DNA of 6,455 bases from a bacterium (lineage in GTDB: Bacteria; Bacteroidota; Bacteroidia; Bacteroidales; Muribaculaceae), in the NCBI GenBank assembly GCA_004563195.1, contig SFTJ01000114.1, positions 1-6,455 on the forward strand. Direction: 5' to 3'. Position 1 is the stretch's first letter; every line of letters starts with the position of its first letter. The translations under genes were made by a program, and so were the position numbers. Below the pieces are notes generated by a model, which was given only the letters and a program-made list of their open reading frames with translations, did not search any database and had not been told where the DNA came from. Positions 1-6,380 of the stretch are shown one piece after another.

Positions 1-2472
1 ACAGGGGTGGATTTAAGCAAGTACTATTTCTATACCGTTCCGGCGGGGCAGACCGATACCCTGTTCGGCTTTGTTTCGGTCGGATATGTCGATTCTATTG
101 CGACTGCGGACAAAGCAAAGACCTACGGCAACTTTCTTGATAACATTAACTTTGAGATTTTCCACCCCCTGTCAGGAAGTACCTCTAACCACGGTAGTGC
201 GGTTGTCAGCGGAAGTGACGGAACAAGCGGTGGTGAGGGCGCTACGGCGGGTCATGAGGTAACGATTGACAATAAACTTTCAACCTTTGTTACCGACGGT
301 GAGCCCCTTAAAATTCAAGCCATTGTGAAGAAGGCAGATGTTGATGACGGCTGTGAATTTGTAGGTGTGTATCACACAGAGCATGATGAAAACGGAAATC
401 CCATAACCGAATTTTTGAAATTGGCGGGAAATGTAATTGATGACACGGGCAGCTTGACCGAAGAGGAGAAAGCGGGTAAATGGCTGAAAACCACGAATGC
501 AGCCGGCGATAATATTTATACCTATTATCTTGGTAATATCACTTCGGCAACCGACCTGCATTTTGTATTTATCAAGAGCCCTACCGTAACCTACGACCCC
601 AACGGCGGTAAAGAATATAAGGTTGAAAGGACGTATAATACAGACGAAGCGGCGAATGTATACAGCTTCAAGCCTGTGTCGGGTCATAACGAGGCGCAGG
701 CAAACACAGGCACAATATTTATTGACCCGTATGTTTCGCATGCGGCGGAGGGACAAAACGACGGTTGGAAATTTATGGGTTGGAAGCTTACAGGCGACAT
801 TGTAGAAAATGTTCAGGAAGATAAGCAGGTAAATGCAGAACAATTAGGAACTCTGATACTTCCCGCCGAACATACCATAGCCTGCGATTACACCTTTGAT
901 GGCGTAAACGGGGACACAAAGGCACAGTATTTTAAGATTTATGATGGCAGTAAAACCTTGACAATGATTATTAATACGAACTCTTCCGGTGAGGATACAG
1001 GTGTAACCTGGAGCGATAACGACGAAACAAAAGCCTATGCCAATGTCCACAAGGGTATTACCATGATTGCTCAATGGCGCTGGCTGCAGGCGTTTATTCC
1101 ACAGGTGCATAACGCCGCCGACAACACATACATAGCTTCCAATTTGGGCGGAACGGTCGAGATTAGAAGCGTAACCGATCCAAGGGATGAAAATTATAAC
1201 GCCGCATATAATGAGAACGGCGGCAAGTCCTACCACGCGGCCATTGACGAAAGGATAACCGTCAATGCGGTGGCAAACAGCGGCTATACCTTTGAGGGCT
1301 GGTATGATGAAAGCGGAAAGCTTATTACCACTAATGAAGAATACGCCTTTGTTGAAGCGAAGGAAAGCGTAAAAACCTTTTACGCACGGTTTTCCAACAC
1401 CATTACTCAGACCTATATTCGTCAGGTAAAGGACGGCGACGGATGGAAGGACACCACCGATGATACTATAGGAACGCTCGACAGATACACTTATATCGAC
1501 GCGGTCGGATCTCCGATCAGCTCCACCGCCGCCGCAGGAGCAAAATATATATTTGTGGGCTGGTATGACTCTGAGGGCAATAAGGTTGCCGACAGTATGC
1601 TTATAAACAACGGCGCGACAATAAGCTACACCACTACGGGTGACGCAACCTATTACGCAAGATTTGTGCCCACGGTTACGCAGAAATTTATTCGTCAGGT
1701 ACAAAACGGAGACCGGTGGGAAAATACAAACGACAATGACGTGGCAATACTCAGCACATATACACATACCGACGTAGCGGGAGTATCGGTAAGCTCTACC
1801 GCAACAGTGGGAAATAGATATATTTTTGTGGGCTGGTATGACTCTGATGGTAATAAGGTCTCGGAGGGTATGCTTATAAACGGCGGAGTAACAATAAGCT
1901 ATACAACCGCCGTTGACGCAACCTATTACGCGCGTTTTGAAAAAAAGTTCACTCTTAATGTCTCTAAAATCGACGGCGACCAATCAACGTCGGAAAACAA
2001 GGTGCCCCTCGCCGGTGCAGAATTCACCCTATACCAAGGGTATGACGGCGGCGATAAAACCGTCGTATATCAGGGAAAAAGTATTAAATGCACCGAGATT
2101 GCCTCCTGTATTACGGTTTTAAGCGAGGACGGTAAAACCGCAACCGCGGTTTTCGACGGTATGCTGATACCGAATACCGACTACTTCCTGATTGAGAAAA
2201 GGGCGCCTGCAGGCTATCGCTTGCTAAGCGAGGCGAAAAAAATCACCATTGACGATTCGGGCAATAACGCTTTAATCGATGGAACATCTAAAGAAATTAC
2301 AGAAAAGAAAGTGAATGTTGAACTTGCGAACTATTTGACGCTGCATATACCCACTTCCGGAATAGATTTTACCGGCGGTTGGTTTGCTGCGGCGGGACTC
2401 ACGCTGCTGGCTGCAGCGACAATCGGTTTGTTTGGGTTTAAAATAAGCCGAATTAGAAGTAAAAATCAATAA
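1..2472 (+). CDS. Large sortase-anchored surface adhesin / accessory pilin, 5'-truncated by the window
   Basis: The reading frame is already open at base 1, so the GTG at 7 is probably an internal valine and the true start with its signal peptide lies upstream. Counting from that codon, residues 1-53 look like the end of a beta-sandwich (VPAGQT...FGFVS...GNFLDNI), followed by a Gly/Ser-rich linker (about 67-83), an unassigned segment, and an InlB/Listeria-Bacteroides-like region from 193 (TYDPNGG) to about 358. A further InlB-like unit spans about 382-462 (GYTFEGWYD...FYARF), then two 91-residue repeats (465-555, 556-646). A Cna-B/SpaA domain (about 648-776) has an E-box-like IEKRAPAGY; K654, E730 and N775 are the likely isopeptide triad. 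The C terminus is a sorting signal: IPTSG (781-785), hydrophobic helix, basic tail. This architecture fits a wall-linked adhesin or pilus tip subunit. The ligand is unknown. Four cysteines (C116, C293, C695, C701) are unusual for such a protein. Confidence 0.88.
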   Translation, partial: TGVDLSKYYFYTVPAGQTDTLFGFVSVGYVDSIATADKAKTYGNFLDNINFEIFHPLSGSTSNHGSAVVSGSDGTSGGEGATAGHEVTIDNKLSTFVTDGEPLKIQAIVKKADVDDGCEFVGVYHTEHDENGNPITEFLKLAGNVIDDTGSLTEEEKAGKWLKTTNAAGDNIYTYYLGNITSATDLHFVFIKSPTVTYDPNGGKEYKVERTYNTDEAANVYSFKPVSGHNEAQANTGTIFIDPYVSHAAEGQNDGWKFMGWKLTGDIVENVQEDKQVNAEQLGTLILPAEHTIACDYTFDGVNGDTKAQYFKIYDGSKTLTMIINTNSSGEDTGVTWSDNDETKAYANVHKGITMIAQWRWLQAFIPQVHNAADNTYIASNLGGTVEIRSVTDPRDENYNAAYNENGGKSYHAAIDERITVNAVANSGYTFEGWYDESGKLITTNEEYAFVEAKESVKTFYARFSNTITQTYIRQVKDGDGWKDTTDDTIGTLDRYTYIDAVGSPISSTAAAGAKYIFVGWYDSEGNKVADSMLINNGATISYTTTGDATYYARFVPTVTQKFIRQVQNGDRWENTNDNDVAILSTYTHTDVAGVSVSSTATVGNRYIFVGWYDSDGNKVSEGMLINGGVTISYTTAVDATYYARFEKKFTLNVSKIDGDQSTSENKVPLAGAEFTLYQGYDGGDKTVVYQGKSIKCTEIASCITVLSEDGKTATAVFDGMLIPNTDYFLIEKRAPAGYRLLSEAKKITIDDSGNNALIDGTSKEITEKKVNVELANYLTLHIPTSGIDFTGGWFAAAGLTLLAAATIGLFGFKISRIRSKNQ
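1399..1671 (+). repeat. Tandem protein repeat, copy 1 (91 codons) inside the adhesin
   Basis: This unit runs from TITQTYIRQV to YYARFVP and ends with the GWYDSEGN...YYARF block typical of InlB-type B-repeats. It abuts copy 2 exactly, with no spacer. Counted by hand, 54 of 91 residues match copy 2 without gaps: about 74% in the last 50 residues but about 43% in the first 40. Such repeats usually form elongated stalk modules. Here they sit between the distal adhesin part and the wall-proximal Cna-B domain. Confidence 0.85.
1672..1944 (+). repeat. Tandem protein repeat, copy 2 (91 codons) inside the adhesin
   Basis: This copy runs from TVTQKFIRQV to YYARFEK and has the same length as copy 1. 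The DNA coding for the GWYDS block and the ACCTATTACGC block is almost unchanged between the copies, while other parts have drifted. It leads straight into the Cna-B domain. A more diverged related unit (about 1150..1392) precedes copy 1, ending with the same FYARF-type motif. Confidence 0.85.
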
Positions 2473-2473
2473 C

Positions 2474-2480
2474 GAAAGGG
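2474..2480 (+). promoter_or_regulatory. Ribosome-binding site of the backbone pilin; decides between two ATG codons
   Basis: GAAAGGG lies two bases before the ATG at 2483 and eight bases before the in-frame ATG at 2489. Eight bases is a workable spacing and two is not, so the second ATG is the likelier start. The site begins one base after the adhesin stop codon, so translational coupling is plausible. Confidence 0.6.
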
Positions 2481-2488
2481 AAATGAAA

Positions 2489-3979
2489 ATGAAAAGCAAA
2501 AAATTAGCAACCCTTTTATTCACCATTATTTTAGTGCTTGGTCTACTCCCGATGAGCGTGTTTGCGGCGCAGAGACCCGTCGCCGCAGGTTCAACGGCTT
2601 CGATCACGGTTGGAAACGCATTGGAAAACGATACGCTTGCAGCTTATAAAGTGGTCGATCTTACCTATGACGCCGCAACAAACACTTTGAATTATGTGTG
2701 GAACGGTGCTTTTGCCGATTATTTTGCCGGCACTACTACTTTTAATTCCATAGCGAAAACAGTAGAACAGTTTGATGCGCTTAATGATGATTCCGATGAG
2801 CTGAAAACACTGCTGGCAGGGCTTCCGAGCTATATTTCTGCAAAAAACATTTATCCTGTTGACACTCAGACTGTTGCTGCCGACGGCACCGCAACCTTTG
2901 CAGACCTTGCAATGGGCGAGTACTTTATCCGTCCGACCTCTACAACCTCGGTTTATCAATTAATGCTTCAAAAGGTTGAGCCTACCGTTGTTGACGGCAC
3001 ATATGTTATCGACGATATTACCTTTAATGCTAAGCATCAAGAGGTTTCTGTCACAAAAACTGCTGATAAAACCAGCGTTACCAAGGGCGAAAAGGTAACC
3101 TATACGATCCCGGTTGAAATTCCCACCTATGCGACAGGGGCGGTAGACAAGTCTTTCTATGTTTCCGACCTTCTCCCCGACGGACTTACTCTTGATGCCG
3201 GTTCAATAAAGGTTCAAATTGATGGAGCAGATGTTGACACTGTGGCTTATACGCTGGATACAACAGCAGTTGCCGAATATACCTTCAAATTAAGCGTTTC
3301 TGCGGCTCAGTATACCGCCAGCTGGTCTGCTAACGGCGGAAAACGGCTTGTGATTACATACACCGCAACCCTTAACAATAACGACACAACCGCAGTCAAT
3401 GTTAAGGAAACCAACACAGTCACCTTTGACTATTCCTTCTATCCTTATGTTGAAAATTCTCATAAGCAGAAAATGGATACTGTTGATGTAACAACCTTTG
3501 CCATTAAGATTGACAAGTATGTCAAAAATGACGAAGACGCTAAGCTTGCCAACGCAAAATTTGATTTATACAGAACCGCGACACAGGCTGAGGTTAACGC
3601 AGGATTAGCAGTAACCATCCCGCATACAACTGAAAATGGTATCAAGCTGGAGGGCGATCTTGTCACCGATGCTAACGGTACCGCCACCTTTGCAAAGTAT
3701 GAGGCAAACGGAACAAATTACGACTACTATCTTGTCGAGACGCAGGCCCCCTCGGGTTACAACATTCTCGACAATGCCGTAAAGGTGAACTTTACCGATA
3801 CAGAGGTTGAAGCTACCGCCGGTGTTTATACCGTTAAAGTGCCTAACAGCAGTGGCATCCAGCTCCCGATCACGGGCGGTACCGGTACTGTAATCTTTAC
3901 CATAATCGGTATTGCGCTCATGGTTGGCGCAGTTGTGTTGTTTGTTGTTTCTCGCAAAAAAGCAAAAGAAAGCAAGTAA
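2489..3979 (+). CDS. Major (backbone) pilin, sortase-polymerised, isopeptide D2 domain and LPITG anchor
   Basis: This is probably the repeating shaft subunit of a covalently linked surface pilus. Numbering from the ATG at 2489 (496 aa; an ATG two codons upstream is possible), there is a classic signal peptide with a basic start, a hydrophobic core and cleavage near VFA/AQ (about 26-27). An N-terminal D1 domain follows (about 30-180). A domain resembling the fimbrial isopeptide-formation D2 family runs from about 184 to 325; K190 and N309 are candidate bond partners. A Cna-B domain (about 335-455) has an E-box (YLVETQAPSGY), with K340, E417 and N453 as the likely triad. The sorting signal is LPITGG (from 459), a hydrophobic helix and a basic tail. 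The canonical YPK pilin motif is absent; K182 in FNAKHQ sits at the D1/D2 junction where the polymerising lysine is expected. It starts 16 bases after the adhesin and precedes the sortases, the usual operon order. Confidence 0.92.
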   Translation: MKSKKLATLLFTIILVLGLLPMSVFAAQRPVAAGSTASITVGNALENDTLAAYKVVDLTYDAATNTLNYVWNGAFADYFAGTTTFNSIAKTVEQFDALNDDSDELKTLLAGLPSYISAKNIYPVDTQTVAADGTATFADLAMGEYFIRPTSTTSVYQLMLQKVEPTVVDGTYVIDDITFNAKHQEVSVTKTADKTSVTKGEKVTYTIPVEIPTYATGAVDKSFYVSDLLPDGLTLDAGSIKVQIDGADVDTVAYTLDTTAVAEYTFKLSVSAAQYTASWSANGGKRLVITYTATLNNNDTTAVNVKETNTVTFDYSFYPYVENSHKQKMDTVDVTTFAIKIDKYVKNDEDAKLANAKFDLYRTATQAEVNAGLAVTIPHTTENGIKLEGDLVTDANGTATFAKYEANGTNYDYYLVETQAPSGYNILDNAVKVNFTDTEVEATAGVYTVKVPNSSGIQLPITGGTGTVIFTIIGIALMVGAVVLFVVSRKKAKESK

Positions 3980-3993
3980 TTCCAAGTTTCTTT

Positions 3994-4001
3994 AAAAGGG
4001 G
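3994..4001 (+). promoter_or_regulatory. Ribosome-binding site of the first sortase, pointing to a TTG start
   Basis: AAAAGGGG ends ten bases before the TTG at 4012. No in-frame ATG or GTG lies between this site and the conserved hydrophobic N-terminal segment of the protein, so TTG is the best available start. A non-ATG start would be expected to lower translation relative to the pilin. Confidence 0.55.
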
Positions 4002-4011
4002 CGGCGCCATA

Positions 4012-4845
4012 TTGATTGTACTTGTATTTCTCGCCGGAATCGCTGTTTTCCTATATCCGACCGTTTCCAACTATCTTTATGAGAAAAACAGCAGCAAAGC
4101 TATTACCGAGCATTCGGAAAACGTCAATAAATTAAGTCCTGAAATTATCGCGGAGGAAAAAGAGGCTATAATGCGCTATAACAAAAGCCTATTTGAAAAC
4201 GCCGTGGTACTGACTGACCCGTTTGACCCGGACGCTTACCCCCTAACCGACGGCGAGTATAGTGAGCTTTTGGCTTTTGATGATGAAATGGCATATATTG
4301 AGATTCCCGCGATTAATGTGTATCTGCCAATTTATCACGGAACAGCGGAAGAAACATTGTTGATCGGTGTAGGGCATTTGGAAAACACATCGCTGCCTGC
4401 AGGGGGATTAACTACACATGCCGTTTTATCGGCGCACTGCGGTTTGCCGTCTGCACGTCTTTTCACAGATCTGCATTTGCTAAAACAAGACAGTATTTTT
4501 CGTATTCACGTTCTAGACGAGACGTTAACCTATCAGGTTTACGATATCGAGACAGTCGAACCTGACGACAGTTCCTCTCTTTTTATACAGGAGGGCGAGG
4601 ATCTTGTGACTCTGATCACCTGCACTCCCTATGGTAAGAACACCCATCGTTTGCTGGTACACGGCAGACGAATTGAGGAAAAGGATGAAGCTCTGATCGA
4701 AGAACCGAAAATCGAAAAGAAAATGACATGGGAGGACTATACAAAGCTTGCGGCCATCGGTATTACGGCGGCGTTTGTTCTGTTGCTGCTTGGAAGTGCG
4801 ATTAAAGACTTGATACGGAGGAAGAAGCATGAGAAAGCTGATTAG
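4012..4845 (+). CDS. Class C (pilin-polymerising) sortase
   Basis: This membrane transpeptidase cuts the pilin at its sorting signal and links it to the lysine of the next subunit. At 277 aa it has class C hallmarks: an N-terminal hydrophobic segment followed by YPTVSNY, a lid motif DPF (D69-P70-F71), catalytic H142 in SAHCGLPSARLFTDL, catalytic C204 in TLITCTPYG, and R213 in NTHRLLV. A C-terminal transmembrane helix (about 246-264) is followed by a basic tail. The lid aspartate and aromatic residue normally occupy the active site until substrate is engaged. The start is odd: TTG, with almost no cytoplasmic basic segment before the membrane helix, although upstream in-frame codons read FFKRGGA with no standard start codon. 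It begins 32 bases after the pilin and overlaps the next sortase. Function as pilus polymerase is a family-based inference, strongly supported by the adjacent LPITGG pilin. Confidence 0.92.
   Translation: MIVLVFLAGIAVFLYPTVSNYLYEKNSSKAITEHSENVNKLSPEIIAEEKEAIMRYNKSLFENAVVLTDPFDPDAYPLTDGEYSELLAFDDEMAYIEIPAINVYLPIYHGTAEETLLIGVGHLENTSLPAGGLTTHAVLSAHCGLPSARLFTDLHLLKQDSIFRIHVLDETLTYQVYDIETVEPDDSSSLFIQEGEDLVTLITCTPYGKNTHRLLVHGRRIEEKDEALIEEPKIEKKMTWEDYTKLAAIGITAAFVLLLLGSAIKDLIRRKKHEKAD
4817..4821 (+). promoter_or_regulatory. Ribosome-binding site of the second sortase
   Basis: GGAGG lies seven bases before the ATG at 4829, inside the last codons of the first sortase. It is the strongest site among the pilus genes here. 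With the 17-base overlap it supports coupled translation of the two sortases. Confidence 0.7.
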
Positions 4846-5545
4846 AATAATAGCTGTTATCTTGTTGATTGTCGGCATTGGCTTTTTTGCTTATCCTATT
4901 GCCCTGAGGGTTGTCTTTAATAGGCAGGCAAATCAAGCGATTGACCAATTAGAACAGCTTAAAACAGACGAATTTCAGACGGATGATTCGGTTACAGATG
5001 AATGCGACCTTCCGTATGCCCAACTGCGCAAGGCGATGTTCGATTATAATGAGAGGCTGTATGTAAGCGGGCAAAGCGGACTGATCGACCAGCTGTCGTA
5101 TGAAAAACCGGATTTTTTACTCTCCGATTACGGAATTGACAGTGATATACTTGCTTACATTACAATTCCCTCAATCGATGTTAAACTTCCGATTTATAAC
5201 GGCGCAAGCATGGAAAATATGGCTAAGGGAGCGGCATATCTTGCCAACACCTCACTTCCTGTCGGAGGAGACAATACCAATTGTGTAATTGCCGCCCATA
5301 CGCGGTATAAGGGAATCCATATGTTTAAAAGGATTACCGAGCTTGAAATCGGAGATGAAATTTATATAACTAATTTTTGGGAAACACTTGTGTATAAAGT
5401 AGTAGAAGCCAAGATCATCGACCCCAATGACAGTAAGAACATTTATATACAGGCAAACAAATCTCTTGTGACCCTATCGACCTGTCATCCGTATCCGTAC
5501 AATTACCAGAGGTATTTGGTATATGCCGAGCTTGTCGAGAATTAG
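4829..5545 (+). CDS. Second sortase, class C-related, lidless and without C-terminal membrane helix
   Basis: The product is 238 aa: one N-terminal membrane helix (about 4-22, ending GFFAYP), then a spacer and a sortase core. H157 lies in CVIAAHTRYKG, C219 in TLSTCHPYP, and R228 in NYQRYLVY, giving the full His-Cys-Arg set, so the enzyme should be active. Compared with its neighbour it has no DP-aromatic lid; the matching stretch reads YEKPDFLLSDYG. It also ends right after the core, with no second membrane helix. The core (IPSIDVKLPIYNGAS, LANTSLPVGG) still resembles the class C family more than the class A or B enzymes. Possible roles are processing the IPTSG-bearing adhesin, adding it to the shaft, or attaching the finished pilus to the wall; the sequence does not decide among them. 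It is the last gene before the terminator. Confidence 0.88.
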   Translation: MRKLIRIIAVILLIVGIGFFAYPIALRVVFNRQANQAIDQLEQLKTDEFQTDDSVTDECDLPYAQLRKAMFDYNERLYVSGQSGLIDQLSYEKPDFLLSDYGIDSDILAYITIPSIDVKLPIYNGASMENMAKGAAYLANTSLPVGGDNTNCVIAAHTRYKGIHMFKRITELEIGDEIYITNFWETLVYKVVEAKIIDPNDSKNIYIQANKSLVTLSTCHPYPYNYQRYLVYAELVEN

Positions 5546-5694
5546 CCTGTTTCCCGAAATAAACCTTTAAAGAATTTTGCAACATATATGAGTACGGAAT
5601 AATTATTGTTTGGATATATGAGAAAATAGGTGTGGTCGTGCCGGTATTTCAATACTTTTTAATCAAATCCGCTATGAACAAAAAGATGCCCTCC

Positions 5695-5731
5695 GAAAAA
5701 CTCCGATTTCATCGGGGTTTTTCTCGTTTTT
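5695..5731 (+). terminator. Rho-independent terminator of the pilus operon, probably bidirectional
   Basis: The arms 5695..5707 (GAAAAACTCCGAT) and 5711..5723 (ATCGGGGTTTTTC) pair over 13 positions with one G-T pair and a three-base TTC loop. A further T-run follows at 5727..5731. The A-tract before and T-tract after the GC-rich core give a U-rich tail in either direction, so transcripts from the convergent tnpV could also stop here. It lies 150 bases after the last sortase. Confidence 0.87.
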
Positions 5732-5905
5732 GGGGCAAGTTATTTGAAGATAGTTTTAGAGATGCCAAACGACAAAAATCCTATTCAGATACCTTTTAAA
5801 CCGACATAACCGAAAATACGAGTAAAAGCAAGCACATGGACTCGCAACTGCATTTTATTTATAGATTGTTTCTGCATTGATATACGCAGAATAAGCAATA
5901 ACAAT

Positions 5906-5929
5906 GGGGACGGCAATCAAACCATCCCC
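5906..5929 (-). terminator. Hairpin just downstream of tnpV, possible terminator
   Basis: On the - strand GGGGATGG pairs with CCGTCCCC (eight pairs, one G-T) around an eight-base loop, starting 8 bases after the tnpV stop. The following bases (ATTGTTATTG) are only moderately T-rich, so it is a weak terminator candidate or another structural signal of the element. Confidence 0.45.
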
Positions 5930-5937
5930 CAGTTCAT

Positions 5938-6318
5938 CTATGCATTATATATAAGCTCACGTAATACGATTTCGTTTGCTCTGATTCGTATGTTATTCAT
6001 TTGGCGAACCCATTCCATTTGATTCTCTGCCTTGAGCTGTTCTGTTATATCTTCACGATCTGCCATCTGCTTAACCAGCCGGGAACACATTTCTTCTGCC
6101 TGCTTGTCGATGTCGGCGAGATAAATGTTCAGTTTTCCACTGATTTGCAAGTTGGAGAGCAATACCCGCTTATTTTCTCGCAGATAATTCAAGTGCCGCT
6201 GACCCCATACACCGATATGCACTGGTTCTTCCTCAGGTAGTTGCAGGCACGGCAAGTAATAGTCGCCCTGTAACTCATACCATAGTCCATTGCTTTCATC
6301 ATATTTGTACTTTTCCAT
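5938..6318 (-). CDS. tnpV: TnpV family transposon-encoded protein
   Basis: This 126-residue protein matches my memory of the TnpV family, found on Tn4451-type and other clostridial mobile elements. Recognisable features are NGLWYELQGDYYLPCL near the N terminus, the GVWGQRHLNYL segment (about 37-47), SGKLNIYLADIDKQAEE, and a C-terminal AENQMEWVRQMNNIR block. Length is normal for the family and the frame is intact. The molecular role of TnpV is not established; the large serine recombinase TnpX alone suffices for Tn4451 movement. No recombinase gene is visible here, so this is either one end of an element extending past the window or a leftover. AAGGAGG at 6329..6335, ten bases upstream of the ATG, supports this start. 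It points toward the pilus operon. Confidence 0.88.
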   Translation of the reverse strand: MEKYKYDESNGLWYELQGDYYLPCLQLPEEEPVHIGVWGQRHLNYLRENKRVLLSNLQISGKLNIYLADIDKQAEEMCSRLVKQMADREDITEQLKAENQMEWVRQMNNIRIRANEIVLRELIYNA

Positions 6319-6328
6319 AAAATCTTGG

Positions 6329-6335
6329 CCTCCTT
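6329..6335 (-). promoter_or_regulatory. Ribosome-binding site of tnpV
   Basis: AAGGAGG on the - strand is a near-perfect Shine-Dalgarno sequence, ten bases before the ATG at 6318. It fixes the start and argues against the overlapping longer frame in another phase. Confidence 0.75.
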
Positions 6336-6351
6336 AAAATCTTGTGCTATC

Positions 6352-6380
6352 ATCATAACAAAGAGACGCAATGTCGGCAA
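6352..6380 (-). promoter_or_regulatory. Extended -10 promoter upstream of tnpV
   Basis: On the - strand TTGCCG (6375..6380, four of six to consensus) is followed by exactly 17 bases and TATGAT (6352..6357, five of six). A TG one base before the -10 box makes it an extended -10 element. It would start transcription some 20-30 bases before the tnpV coding region, enough to include the ribosome-binding site. It was recognised by eye and has no experimental support. Confidence 0.55.

Larger units (their letters stand above)
5546..5937. other. Intergenic stretch between convergent genes; no supported gene
   Basis: This 392-base AT-rich gap separates the second sortase from the convergent tnpV. 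It holds the hairpin terminator at 5695..5731 and a second hairpin at 5906..5929. A minor 6-base inverted repeat, TTCTGC/GCAGAA, lies at 5870..5875 and 5886..5891. A short open frame crosses the terminator but has no ribosome-binding site. I see nothing else in it. Confidence 0.6.

Noticed and set aside
280..843. Open frame on the - strand (187 codons) opposite the adhesin
   Set aside because: A shadow frame with an unnatural composition and no recognisable motif, fully inside the coding adhesin.
844..1983. Long open frame on the - strand (379 codons) opposite the adhesin
   Set aside because: It mirrors the adhesin's codon phase, is Cys/Gly/Val-rich without domain sense, and has no ribosome-binding site; the + strand protein is clearly real.
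3977..4011. Possible attenuator hairpin between pilin and first sortase
   Set aside because: Only a six-base GGCGCC palindrome and no T-run is present in the 32-base gap, so no credible stem-loop regulates this junction.
5751..5760. AGTTTTAGAG resembling the start of a type II CRISPR repeat
   Set aside because: It occurs once only, with no further repeats or cas genes; a chance match.
5674..5799. Short + strand open frame beginning MNKKMPSEK, about 41 codons
   Set aside because: No ribosome-binding site precedes it, and its first half is the terminator hairpin, which explains the sequence better.
6189..6380. Open frame on the - strand (63 codons) overlapping the tnpV start
   Set aside because: It lies in another phase across the tnpV promoter and ribosome-binding site, and lacks any recognisable motif.
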